Assembly: GCA_951813575.1 (NCBI GenBank)
Contig: OX638375.1
Location: 2,061,042 to 2,125,041, forward strand
From: Candidatus Binatia bacterium
GTDB taxonomy: Bacteria; Desulfobacterota; Binatia; UBA9968; JAJDTQ01
DNA length: 64,000 bases
Direction: 5' to 3'
The first letter of the stretch is position 1. The number at the start of each line of letters is the position of its first letter. This document shows positions 24,944-33,270 of this stretch, in pieces. Made by a program: the position numbers and the translations under genes. Below the pieces are notes generated by a model that was given only the letters and a program-made list of their open reading frames with translations, ran no database searches and had not been told where the DNA came from.

Positions 24944-25702
24944 GTGGAAAACTCGCCATCCAAGTCACGATACCTGGTGGGCTCGGTGTGGCCTACCAAC
25001 CGTACCGGCGTGCTCGGGGACAAGGAACTGGACCCGAAGCTGCCGGCCAGCATCGAGCTGGTGCACCTGAGCATGGAGTTCACCCAGGGCAACCAGGCCG
25101 AGTTCCGGGCGTCCATGCCCGGCTACGAGGCCAAGGCGGCCGAGCTGGCGCTCCTGAAACCGGACCTGATCCGGGTCATCGGGGCGCCGCCGTTCATGCT
25201 GCTGGGTTACGAGGGCGAGGGCGAGACCATCCGCGCCTGGGAGAGCCGCTACGGCGTCCCCATGGTCACGTCGGGAATGAACCATGTGCGTGCGTTCCGC
25301 ACCCTGGGGGTGCGGCGGATCGTCGGCGCCAGCTACTTTCCCGAGGAGCTGAACGCCCTTTTCCGCGCCTACCTCACCGACGCCGGCTTCGAGGTGCTGG
25401 GCATGGAGGGCATCGACGTGCCCTTCGCCGACGTGCCCAAGGTGCCGTCCTCGGAGATCCGGCGGCAGCTCACGGACATGTTCGCCCGGCATCCGGGCGG
25501 CGAATGCCTGTACATGCTGGGGTCGGCCTGGAAGACCCTGGACATCATCGAGCCGCTGGAAGCCGACCTCGGCGTGCCGGTGGTGCACGCGCTGCCCGCG
25601 CGCTGCTGGGAGACCCAGATGCGCCTGGGCGTGCGCCAGCCGATTCCGGGCTACGGGCGGCTGCTGGCGGAGATGCCGGACCCCGGGTCAAGCCCGGGGT
25701 GA
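24944..25702 (+). CDS. Asp/Glu racemase-superfamily protein lacking both catalytic Cys
   Basis: A 252-residue homologue of maleate isomerase/arylmalonate decarboxylase. The first Cys site reads RVIGAPPFMLLG near residue 83 and the second reads LYMLGSAWKT near 190, so both catalytic cysteines are replaced. GVPMVTSGMNHVRAFRTLGV and the VPKVPSSEIRR region keep the fold. It starts with GTG at 24944 with AGGGA upstream. The last residues, DPGSSPG, and the stop codon are encoded by the start of a genomic palindrome, so the natural C-terminus was probably replaced. Confidence 0.72.
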   Translation: MENSPSKSRYLVGSVWPTNRTGVLGDKELDPKLPASIELVHLSMEFTQGNQAEFRASMPGYEAKAAELALLKPDLIRVIGAPPFMLLGYEGEGETIRAWESRYGVPMVTSGMNHVRAFRTLGVRRIVGASYFPEELNALFRAYLTDAGFEVLGMEGIDVPFADVPKVPSSEIRRQLTDMFARHPGGECLYMLGSAWKTLDIIEPLEADLGVPVVHALPARCWETQMRLGVRQPIPGYGRLLAEMPDPGSSPG

Positions 25703-25865
25703 CGAGGAGGTGGGCCGGGGTGACGAGGAGGTGGGCCGGGGTGACGAGGAGGTGGGCCGGGGCGACGGGGAAAGGGGCCGGGGCGACGGGGAAAGGGGCC
25801 GGACCGCTAAAACGTCACCCCGGGCCCCGGGTCAAGCCCGGGGCAAGCTTGACCCGGGGTTCAGG
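25679..25865. repeat. Palindromic repeats with 21-bp tandem units
   Basis: A full palindrome overlaps the end of the racemase-like gene (25679-25705). It is followed by three GACGAGGAGGTGGGCCGGGG units and two GACGGGGAAAGGGGCCGG units of 21 bases, then a compound palindrome at 25813-25862 with CCCCGGGTCAAG and CAAGCTTGACCCGGGG. Confidence 0.9.
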
Positions 25866-25985
25866 AGGGGTGGGGCGGGGCGGCATCTCGCGGCCCTTTG
25901 GCTAATCTGGTACACACTTGTGAAGTCCCGTCACGAGACCCCGCGGGGAACGCGGGTCCATCCACACCTACAGGGAGGAATCGAA

Positions 25986-26276
25986 ATGTCGCTGCGACTC
26001 ATGGTCACCATCAGTGCGGTCGAGGGTAAGGGCGCGGAGCTTGCCGATGCGTATCGGGGGCGCTGCGAGGAGGTCATGAAGGAGCCGGGGTGCGAGCAGT
26101 TCGAGGTGTTCCGCAGCGTCGTGAACCCGGACAAGCTGGTGCTGGTGGAGCGCTGGGTCGACCAGGCCGCCCTGGACGTGCACGCGCAGGTGAACACCAC
26201 CCGGCCGCCGCTCCTGCCGGAACTTCGGTCCGGCGCCACCGAGCGCGAAGACTACGAGTACAACCGCACCCGCTGA
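25986..26276 (+). CDS. Antibiotic-biosynthesis-monooxygenase (ABM) domain protein
   Basis: A 96-residue ferredoxin-like alpha/beta-barrel protein of the ABM/YgiN type. The characteristic CEQFEVFRSV and KLVLVERWVDQAALDVHAQ segments (residues 39-74) place it in the family, whose members are cofactor-free monooxygenases or haem/quinol-related enzymes. GGAGG lies seven bases before the ATG. It is followed after 28 bases by a CoA-transferase gene and heads a tight four-gene run to 29541. Confidence 0.85.
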   Translation: MSLRLMVTISAVEGKGAELADAYRGRCEEVMKEPGCEQFEVFRSVVNPDKLVLVERWVDQAALDVHAQVNTTRPPLLPELRSGATEREDYEYNRTR

Positions 26277-26304
26277 AGCGAACCCGCTGGAAAGGTCCCG
26301 CCCC

Positions 26305-27486
26305 ATGCCCGGAGCACTGGAAGGCATCAAGATCCTCGACATCACCAACTACATCGCCGGCCCCTACGCGTCGCTGCTGCTGGCGGACCTGGGGGCGGAC
26401 GTCACCAAGATCGAGACCCCCGGCAAGGGGGACCCGTTCCGCACCTGGGACAAGGAGCCCAAGGACTACAGCCCGAGCTTCTGCGCCCTCAACCGCAACA
26501 AGAAGAGCCTCACCCTGGACATGAAGGCGCCGGAGGGCAAGGAGGTGTTCCTGAAGCTGGCGCGGGACGCCGACGTGATCGTCGAGAACCTCCGGCCCGG
26601 CGTGGTGGACCGCCTGGGCATCGGCTACGACGCGGTGCGGGAGACGAACCCGCGCATCATCTACTGCTCCATCTCCGCTTTCGGCCAGGACGGGCCGTAC
26701 CGGAAGCGGCCCGGCTACGACACCATCGGGCAGTCGCTGAGCGGGCTGCTGAGCGTGCTCACCGAACTGGACAATCCCCACGGACCGGGCGCGGCCTTCT
26801 CCGACCATCTCGGCGGCATCTTCGGCTGCTACGGCGTGCTGGCGGCGCTGGCCGCCCGGGAACGCACCGGCGCCGGACAGAAGGTGGAGACGTCGCTGCT
26901 GGAATCCACCATCTGTTTCCTGGGGCTCGGCCTCACGCAGTATCTCTTCAGCGGCCAGGTTCACAGCATGCGCAGCCGCACCAAGACCGCCGGCGTCTAC
27001 GCGCTGGTGGCGGGCGACGGCAAGCCGTTCGTCATCCACCTCTCGCACCCGCCCAAGTTCTGGATCGGCGTCACCGAGGTCATGGGCCGGCCGGACTTCC
27101 AGACCGACGAGCGCACCAAGGACCGCCCGGCCCGGGCGCAGAACTACGACTTCATCTCCGAGACCTTCGGCGCCGTGGTGCAGTCGAAGCCCCGGGACCA
27201 CTGGCTGAAGGAGCTCGAGGCCAGGGACGTCCCCTGCGCGCCCATCAACAACTTCGCCGAGGTGTTCGAGGATCCGCAGGTCAAGCACCTGGACCGCCTG
27301 ATGGAGGTGGACCATCCCGACTTCGGCCCCTTCAAGCTGGTGCGCAACGGCCTCAACCTGCTGGACACCCCCATCACCCTCCGGCTCAAGCCGCCCAAGC
27401 TGGGCGAGCACAACGAGGAGACCCTGGCGGAACTGGGCTACGGCCCCGAGGAGATCCGTTCCTTCCGGGAAAGAAACATCGTATGA
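26305..27486 (+). CDS. CaiB/BaiF family III CoA-transferase
   Basis: A 393-residue class III CoA-transferase, normal length. The hallmark N-terminal [27 protein letters not shown] appears in parts at residues 5-32. The catalytic aspartate is expected in [15 protein letters not shown] near 164, and VETSLLE near 194 is also conserved. It would move CoA between carboxylic acids to activate a catabolic substrate. The neighbours suggest an acid produced or handled by the racemase-like protein. No mutase or lyase gene is adjacent. Confidence 0.9.
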   Translation: MPGALEGIKILDITNYIAGPYASLLLADLGADVTKIETPGKGDPFRTWDKEPKDYSPSFCALNRNKKSLTLDMKAPEGKEVFLKLARDADVIVENLRPGVVDRLGIGYDAVRETNPRIIYCSISAFGQDGPYRKRPGYDTIGQSLSGLLSVLTELDNPHGPGAAFSDHLGGIFGCYGVLAALAARERTGAGQKVETSLLESTICFLGLGLTQYLFSGQVHSMRSRTKTAGVYALVAGDGKPFVIHLSHPPKFWIGVTEVMGRPDFQTDERTKDRPARAQNYDFISETFGAVVQSKPRDHWLKELEARDVPCAPINNFAEVFEDPQVKHLDRLMEVDHPDFGPFKLVRNGLNLLDTPITLRLKPPKLGEHNEETLAELGYGPEEIRSFRERNIV

Positions 27487-27520
27487 CGGGCGCCTCGTCC
27501 CGGCACCGCGGCCGGCGTCC

Positions 27521-28627
27521 ATGAACACGGTGTCCTTGAGCCTCCGTTCCCGGGCCGCGGCGGAGCTGCGCCGGAGCCTGGCGGATCTCCGGGAGCGCCT
27601 CCCCGCCATCCTCGCCGCCCTGGCGGCGGGCATCCCGGCGGGATACGCCTGCGCCGCCCTCGACCTGCCCATCCCGTGGATGATCGGGCCCATGGTGGTG
27701 GTGGCCGTCCTCAACCTCCGGGGGGTCCCCATGGACTCGCCGCCCTATGCGCGGCAGATGGGCCAGGTGCTGCTCGGTTCGGGGATAGCCCTCTACTTCA
27801 CCCCGCCGGTGGTGACGGCGCTGGCCGCCTACTGGCTGCCCATCGTGCTGTCCACCCTGTCGACCTTCCTGATCGGAGCGCTGGGGGCGGTGATCCTGAG
27901 CCGGGTGTCGGGGGTCGAGACCCGTTCGACGTTCTTCGCGTCCATCCCGGGCGGCGCCATGGCCATGGCCAACCTAGCGCACCGGTACGGCGCGCAGATC
28001 GCGCCGGTGGCGGTGGCCCACAGCCTGCGCGTCTCCATCCTGGTCCTGGTCATCCCCTTCGCCCTGACCTACGGCGGCATTCCGCTGGAAACCGGCGACT
28101 ACAAGCCCACGGTGCCGCTGGACGTGGCCGTGCTGGTGCCCTGGCTGCTGGCGGGGTTCGTGCTGGGGGAGATCTCCGAGCGGCTGCACATGCACAACGG
28201 CTACCTGCTCATGCCCATCTTCTTCGGCGCGGCCTTCACCGTGAGCGAGGTGCAGCTCTCGGCGGTGCCGGACTGGATGACCAACTTCGCCCAGCTCATG
28301 TTCGGCCTGGTGCTCGGGGCGCGCTACGAACGGGCGTTCTTCGCGCGCTACAAGCTGTTCATCCCGTTCGCGCTGCTGAATTCCTTTTTCGTGCTGGCGG
28401 CCTCCATGGTGGTGGCCGTGGCCCTGGCCTGGGGCTTCCGGCTGCCCATCGCCACCATGATCATCTCCACCTCGCCCGGCGGGCTGGCGGAGATGGCCAT
28501 CACCGCCCAGGCCTTGCAGATCGGCGTCCCCGCGGTCATCGCGTTTCATCTGGCCCGGGTGGTGGTGGTAAACATGGGGACGCAACACATCTACGTCGGC
28601 GCCACCCGGTGGCGGCGGCGCGGGTGA
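27521..28627 (+). CDS. AbrB-family membrane protein (duplicated domain)
   Basis: A 368-residue polytopic membrane protein of the AbrB/'putative ammonia monooxygenase' family, with two repeats of about five helices. Conserved motifs are DLPIPWMIGPMVVVA near residue 48 and GGAMAMANLAHRYGAQ near 147 in the first half, and STSPGGLAEMAITAQALQ near 319 in the second. The name AbrB is historical and not related to the transition-state regulator. Location in a catabolic operon suggests a carboxylate transporter or regulator of uptake; this is inference. Confidence 0.85.
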   Translation: MNTVSLSLRSRAAAELRRSLADLRERLPAILAALAAGIPAGYACAALDLPIPWMIGPMVVVAVLNLRGVPMDSPPYARQMGQVLLGSGIALYFTPPVVTALAAYWLPIVLSTLSTFLIGALGAVILSRVSGVETRSTFFASIPGGAMAMANLAHRYGAQIAPVAVAHSLRVSILVLVIPFALTYGGIPLETGDYKPTVPLDVAVLVPWLLAGFVLGEISERLHMHNGYLLMPIFFGAAFTVSEVQLSAVPDWMTNFAQLMFGLVLGARYERAFFARYKLFIPFALLNSFFVLAASMVVAVALAWGFRLPIATMIISTSPGGLAEMAITAQALQIGVPAVIAFHLARVVVVNMGTQHIYVGATRWRRRG

Positions 28628-28653
28628 CGGGCGATCCCGACCGAGGAGGCATC

Positions 28654-29541
28654 ATGGAAGAGAAGATCCGTTTCTACAGCGGCCCCGGCTACGCCCTGTC
28701 CGGCGTGCTGTCCGTCCCCGACTCCCGCGACCGCTCGCAACCCCGCCCGGGGGTCGTCCTGTGCCAGGGCTACGCCGGCCTCAAGGAGTCCCTCATGCCC
28801 GCGGTGGCCGCGCGCCTGACCGCCGAGGGGTACGTGACGCTGCGCTTCGACTACCGGGGCTTCGGCGAGAGCGAGGGACCACGGCACCGCCTGATCCCCG
28901 TGGAGCAGATCGAGGACATCCGCAACGGCCTCACCTGCCTGGGCGTGCGCGACGAGGTGGACCCCGGGCGGCTGGCCATCTGGGGCACCAGTTTCGGCGG
29001 CGCCCACGCCGCCTACGCGGCCGCCGTGGACGAACGCGTCCGCTGCATCGTCAGCGTCGTGGGCGTGGGCGACGGCGAGCGCTGGCTCCGTTGCCTGCGC
29101 CGGGAGTGGGAGTGGCAGGCGTTCATGAATGAACTGGAGGAGGACCGGGACCGGCGGGTCCTGAGCGGACAGTCCCGGCGCGTGCACCCCTACCACATCA
29201 TGGAAACCACGCCCGAGGGATGGGAATTCTGGAACGAGACCGTCGCGGCCAACCCCGAGAGGGGCCAGGTCGAAATGCCGCTGGAGTGCGCCGACGCCAT
29301 CATCGAGTACAAGCCCGAGACCATCGCCCACGAGATGACGAGCCCGGCCCTGTACGTGTCCGCCGAGCTGGACACGCTGACTCCGCTCGACGAGCAGTTG
29401 AGCCTCTACGACTGCTCACCCGAGCCCAAGCGCTACGAGGTGCTTCCCGGCGTCAACCACCACGAGGTCTACAAGGAGCCGCACCTGACCCACCTGCTGG
29501 ACCTGTCGGTGGACTGGTTCAACGAGCACCTGCGGGGGTAG
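28654..29541 (+). CDS. Alpha/beta hydrolase
   Basis: A 295-residue alpha/beta hydrolase. The nucleophile elbow is WGTSFGGAH near residue 110 (Ser). RFDYRGFGESEG near 65 is the oxyanion-side loop, and the late acidic SAELDTLTP near 235 and GVNHHEVY near 266 supply acid and histidine. It is similar to dienelactone hydrolase or peptidase S9-like esterases; the substrate is unknown. AGGAGG precedes the ATG, and it is the last gene of the ABM-CoA transferase-AbrB run. Confidence 0.88.
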   Translation: MEEKIRFYSGPGYALSGVLSVPDSRDRSQPRPGVVLCQGYAGLKESLMPAVAARLTAEGYVTLRFDYRGFGESEGPRHRLIPVEQIEDIRNGLTCLGVRDEVDPGRLAIWGTSFGGAHAAYAAAVDERVRCIVSVVGVGDGERWLRCLRREWEWQAFMNELEEDRDRRVLSGQSRRVHPYHIMETTPEGWEFWNETVAANPERGQVEMPLECADAIIEYKPETIAHEMTSPALYVSAELDTLTPLDEQLSLYDCSPEPKRYEVLPGVNHHEVYKEPHLTHLLDLSVDWFNEHLRG

Positions 29542-29561
29542 AAGGCTCGGTAGATTTCCGG

Positions 29562-29969
29562 TTACCCGGACAGGCTCATGGCCGCCCCATGGAGAGTACG
29601 CGGGGCAGCCGCCGGCATGGCGAACGCATCCACGTCGATGAGCTTCCGGTTCACGGGATCGATGCCCAGGCCGAATATCTCCAGGGTCACCGCGCCCAAC
29701 AGGGGGCGGGTGTCCTCGTCCCAGAACACCACGGGAGAGATCTCCTCCCTGCCGTTGAACCGCATCCAGGTACTGCCGAAACCCCGTTCCACGCGGCTGC
29801 CGTCGGCGAGGACGAAGCGCCGGGAGCCGTGTGGAACCACGCCCAGCCGCGCAAGGATCGAAGCGGGAACCAGCGTATAGGTCGCGCCCGAGTCGACCAT
29901 CGCCTCGATGGTTTGATGGTGCCGGTTTTCCGGATCGGCTACCTGCAATAACACAGTGAACGTGCCCAT
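29562..29969 (-). CDS. Retropepsin-like aspartic protease domain protein
   Basis: A 135-residue clan AA aspartic-protease-like protein. The active-site motif VDSGATYTLVP is at residues 25-35, followed by the flap/core strands GVVPHGSRRFVLADG and the second psi-loop LGAVTLEIFGLGID near 91-104. Bacterial members act as dimers; their substrates are mostly unknown. It lies downstream of the pilus genes in the same direction with a 93-base gap, so co-transcription is possible but not shown. Confidence 0.8.
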   Translation of the reverse strand: MGTFTVLLQVADPENRHHQTIEAMVDSGATYTLVPASILARLGVVPHGSRRFVLADGSRVERGFGSTWMRFNGREEISPVVFWDEDTRPLLGAVTLEIFGLGIDPVNRKLIDVDAFAMPAAAPRTLHGAAMSLSG

Positions 29970-30062
29970 TCTCTTCCTCCTTCGCCGGCAAAGGCACCGT
30001 CACGTGCACCTTACGCCGGTCCAATGCCGTCCGCAAACGGCGTGTGACGCAACTCCGGCCCG

Positions 30063-31112
30063 TCACCCGCCTGACCGCTTGTCCGTCGCCAGGGTAGAAT
30101 GGCAGCGCGGCACGGTAAGACGGGTCTCCCCGGATTCCACGCCGGTCCGAGCCGTTTCCAGGACGACGTCGCAGGGGGTGACGGCCCTGACCCGGACGCG
30201 GCGGCCGTCGAGTCGGGAGCCCGGCTGGACGACGTGGCCGTAACCCTCGGCATCCCTCAACAGAGCCACGGCGGCGTGCTCCTGCCAGACGATGCCCACC
30301 GCCCGGTACCGCGGCGCGGGATCGGGCTCCGGCGGCGGCACCGAGACCGCGTCCCGCTCCGGCTGGCCGTCCGGGTCCGCCTGCACCGGGACGTGGTAGG
30401 GCTGGAACGGATCCCGTCGGGGCAGTGGAAGCGTTTCGGCCGGAAGCGGCTCCGCAACGGCTGTCCCCGCGGGCTCGGGCACCGGCGCCCCCACGTCCGC
30501 AATGCCGCCGGCCCGGCCCTCGTCCGCCGCCGTCGCCGCGCCGCCGGCTTCTTCCACGGCCGGGAACCGCAGGGTGGCCATGTCCAGCGTGATGCGGAGG
30601 ACGGTACGCCCGTCCTCGACGCCGGCCGCCTCGACGACCAGGTTCCCGGGGCTCATCGAACGACGGGGTCCCGGCGAGCGCTCGAGGAACTTCAGGAGAT
30701 CATGGAAGCCCCCCTTGAGCTCCACTTTCATGGGATGCTCGGCAAAATGCTCGCCTTCGACGGCCGCGCCCGGGTGCAGGCGGATCACCTCGAGCCCGGC
30801 CGCCGCCGCCCGCACGGTCACGGCCTCCAGCAGGGAAGACGGCTCGGCGCTCGGTGAGAGACGCGACTGCAACTCGCGCCGCAACCCGGCCAACTCCTCG
30901 CGGAGTTGCGGCAGACGCCCCAGTTCCCGGCGCAGCCGCGCCTCGTCGAGACGGGCAAGGTCGAGTTGCGCGGTGGCCCGGGCAATGCTTCCGGTCTGCG
31001 GGCGGTACAACAGGGCGTAGTCCAGCGCCGCCAGCAACAGCATCGTCCCCAGGAGGAACAGAACGCGGTGCGGCAGGGGGCGTTCGAGCAGCAGGCCGAG
31101 GTAATGGCGCAT
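30063..31112 (-). CDS. pilO: Fused PilO-PilP type IV pilus assembly protein
   Basis: A 349-residue protein. Residues 1-190 match PilO: cytoplasmic N-terminus, one membrane helix (about 17-37), a coiled coil and a ferredoxin-like periplasmic domain ending PGNLVVEAAG...TLDMATLRF. A proline/alanine-rich linker follows. Residues 240-349 match PilP, with RRDPFQPY near 235 and a beta domain RYRAVGIVWQEHAAVALL near 271-290. PilO and PilP are normally separate, PilP being a lipoprotein, so this is a gene fusion that tethers PilP through PilO. It starts nine bases after pilN. Confidence 0.72.
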   Translation of the reverse strand: MRHYLGLLLERPLPHRVLFLLGTMLLLAALDYALLYRPQTGSIARATAQLDLARLDEARLRRELGRLPQLREELAGLRRELQSRLSPSAEPSSLLEAVTVRAAAAGLEVIRLHPGAAVEGEHFAEHPMKVELKGGFHDLLKFLERSPGPRRSMSPGNLVVEAAGVEDGRTVLRITLDMATLRFPAVEEAGGAATAADEGRAGGIADVGAPVPEPAGTAVAEPLPAETLPLPRRDPFQPYHVPVQADPDGQPERDAVSVPPPEPDPAPRYRAVGIVWQEHAAVALLRDAEGYGHVVQPGSRLDGRRVRVRAVTPCDVVLETARTGVESGETRLTVPRCHSTLATDKRSGG

Positions 31113-31121
31113 GAGCCGGCT

Positions 31122-31760
31122 CTACGGTGGTTGTTCCCCACCCCGCCCTCCGGACCCCGGGTCAAGCTTGCCCCGGGCTTGACCCGGGGTCCAGAGGTGG
31201 GTGGGAGGCGGAGCGGCATTCGGAGGCAACCCGTTCCGCCCGTGGACGACGAAACGCCTCAGACCTTCACCCTCGGCCGCCTGGCCGGCCTCCACAATGT
31301 TCCGGGTCTCGAAGGTCCCGGAGAGGCTGCGCAGGAAACCGGCGATGGACTCGTCGTCCATGGCCTCTCCCTCCAGGATCGTGGCGTCCTCGGACTCGGC
31401 GTAGCGGGTCAGCCACAGTTTTTCCGGGGCCGCCGTGGCGAGCCCGCGCAGCACCCGTGGATGCTCGGCCCGCCGCTCCAGCCAGGCCGTGACGGCGCGG
31501 TTCTTCAAACGCGCCTGCTTCACCATCTCTTCCCGCGCCGTGACGTCCTTGGCCGCCACGCGCATGGCCGCTACTTTCTGCCGCAGGACCGCCAGGTCGG
31601 ACTCGAGGGCGTTGCCCCGGCGGTGCTGAGAGATGTTGCCGGCGGCCAGCGCGGCGGCAGTCAACAGGAGGACGGCGGCGCCGGACACGAGGGCGCGGCG
31701 CTTGCGCCGAAGCGCGCGTATCTCCCGGGTGGGCAGCAGGTTGACCCGGATCATATGCAT
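31122..31760 (-). CDS. pilN: Type IV pilus assembly protein PilN with repeat-derived tail
   Basis: A 212-residue inner-membrane protein. Residues 1-12 carry the conserved MIRVNLLPTRE motif that binds PilM. The membrane helix is about 26-42 and a periplasmic coiled coil and small domain follow (KLWLTRYAESEDATILEGEA near 115). The last 27 or so residues (PTHLWTPGQARGKLDPGS and on) are encoded by the genomic palindrome at 31151-31195, not by a natural pilN end. AGGGAGGA precedes the ATG at 31760. Confidence 0.85.
   Translation of the reverse strand: MHMIRVNLLPTREIRALRRKRRALVSGAAVLLLTAAALAAGNISQHRRGNALESDLAVLRQKVAAMRVAAKDVTAREEMVKQARLKNRAVTAWLERRAEHPRVLRGLATAAPEKLWLTRYAESEDATILEGEAMDDESIAGFLRSLSGTFETRNIVEAGQAAEGEGLRRFVVHGRNGLPPNAAPPPTHLWTPGQARGKLDPGSGGRGGEQPP
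31151..31195. repeat. Palindromic repeat inside the pilN 3' end
   Basis: A double-core copy (CGGACCCCGGGTCAAGCTTG, then CCCCGGGCTTGACCCGGGGT). It is read in frame as the end of pilN and leaves nine bases before pilO. Confidence 0.9.
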
Positions 31761-31803
31761 GGCGTCCTCCCTGCCTCGCTGAATGTGCTTTCCTTCTCGC
31801 CGC

Positions 31804-32832
31804 TCACTCGGACGGGCTCCTGGCAGCGAGTCCGGCCACCACGGCGAACGCCGGCCCCTGCCGCCGGGCCTCGGGCGAGGAAAGGCCCTCGCCGGCGAAG
31901 GGCGGACGGTACACGCGGACGTCGGCGTCCAGGACCCGGGCCAGACTTGGACCGAGGCCGGGGAGAAGCGCCCCGCCGCCGCTCAGCACGATGCGGCGCG
32001 GCCCGATCCCGTCCCCGAGCCCTCCCAGCAGACCGAGGCCACGGCCTACATCGGCGGCGAAGCGGTCGCACCAGGACTCCAACAGGCCGGCCACCTCCGG
32101 CGGCGGGTCGCCGCGCTTGAGCGCCTCGGCCTCGTCGCGGGGCACCCTCAACCGCTCGGCCAGACTCTCGGTGGACTGCTCCCCGCCCCACGGCAACTCG
32201 TTGGTCAGGCCCGGCGGCTCACCCGCCGGCACATGGAGGGTGGTGGAGCGGGCGCCCACGTGGACCAGGGCGTCGGGCGACTGTTCTCCGGGCGCGCCAA
32301 CGCCGGCCCGGAGCGCGAAATAGTCCACGTCCACCACGGCCGGAACGAGCCCGGCGGCGTCCAGAAGGGTGATGTAGCCTTCCACCAGGGTCTTCCGGGC
32401 GGCGATCAGCAGGACCTCCAGTCCACCGTCCTCCGAGGCGCCGAGGAGGTGATAGTCCAGGTTCACGGCGTCGAGGTCCTCGGGAATGGCGTCCATGGCC
32501 TCGAACTCGATGGCCTCGTCGAGCTTTTCCACGGGCCCGGGTGCGATCCGCAACCGCTTCATGATGACTCCCCGGCCCGGCACCGACACCACCGCCCGGC
32601 GCGGCCGGCCCCGGGCGGGGCCGGCGAACCCGCGGACGGCGTCTCCGACCACATCCGGCCGGCGCACGAACCCGTTCTCCACCGCCCCCGGCGGCACCGG
32701 CAACGAACCGGTGCGCAGCACGCCTCCACCCTCCCCCACCTCCGCGATCTTGACGGCGCTTGAGCCCACGTCCAGCGCGAACCAGGAGCTCGCACGGCGG
32801 GACCAGGGGAGTCGTGGGGCGAAGCCGCGCAT
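31804..32832 (-). CDS. pilM: Type IV pilus assembly ATPase-like protein PilM
   Basis: A 342-residue actin-like cytoplasmic protein. It has FALDVGSSAVKIAEV near residues 18-32 (phosphate 1), EFEAMDAIPEDLDAVNLDY near 109-127 and RIVLSGGGALLPGL near 280 (adenosine motif). PilM binds the PilN N-terminus and links the secretin-side complex to the cytoplasmic motor. It is the first gene of the pilM-pilN-pilOP run; a pilQ secretin does not follow. Confidence 0.9.
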   Translation of the reverse strand: MRGFAPRLPWSRRASSWFALDVGSSAVKIAEVGEGGGVLRTGSLPVPPGAVENGFVRRPDVVGDAVRGFAGPARGRPRRAVVSVPGRGVIMKRLRIAPGPVEKLDEAIEFEAMDAIPEDLDAVNLDYHLLGASEDGGLEVLLIAARKTLVEGYITLLDAAGLVPAVVDVDYFALRAGVGAPGEQSPDALVHVGARSTTLHVPAGEPPGLTNELPWGGEQSTESLAERLRVPRDEAEALKRGDPPPEVAGLLESWCDRFAADVGRGLGLLGGLGDGIGPRRIVLSGGGALLPGLGPSLARVLDADVRVYRPPFAGEGLSSPEARRQGPAFAVVAGLAARSPSE

Positions 32833-33270
32833 GGGGAGGTGTGGTGCAAAAGCGGGGCCAGCTTGCGAGGGCGGCGGCCCAAGGCGGACGGAAATCGCGA
32901 GCGGCCGGCGGCACGGGGGCGAAACAGTGTTGTTTGTCGAGGGGTCGCGCGCCTTGGGCCGTAGCCTCCGGCACGGACAGCGGCGGCTTGCGCCGTGACG
33001 GGGCCGGGCACTCCATGCGCCGGTGCACTGTCATGCCCACGGCGGTCGTCAGCGTTCGGACGGTTGCCCCCGTTGTGCCGGATCCGGCCGCGGCGCTGGG
33101 GATGACCGCCTCCACCCCGCCCCTGGACCCCGGGTCAAGCCCGGGGGGACGTTCTTGGGTTGCCCTCCACGTCACCCCGGCCTTGAGCCGGGGTCCAGAG
33201 GCGGCGGGCGGGGCGGGTCCGCCCGGCGGGGCGTGGCATTCCGGGCCGGTCTCGTGATTTATTCGGGGGG
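32833..33270. repeat. 438-base divergent gap with an inverted palindrome pair
   Basis: Between divergently transcribed pilM and priA. At 33121-33148 and 33173-33200 two palindromes face in opposite orientation (CCCCGGGTCAAGCCCGGGG and a CCGGCCTTGAGCCGG variant). Nothing convincing was found in 32833-33118; open frames there lack family resemblance and are shadows. Confidence 0.7.

Noticed and set aside
29562..29969. Retrotransposon or phage origin of the retropepsin-like gene
   Set aside because: No reverse transcriptase, integrase, repeats or phage genes are nearby; standalone bacterial members of this fold are common.
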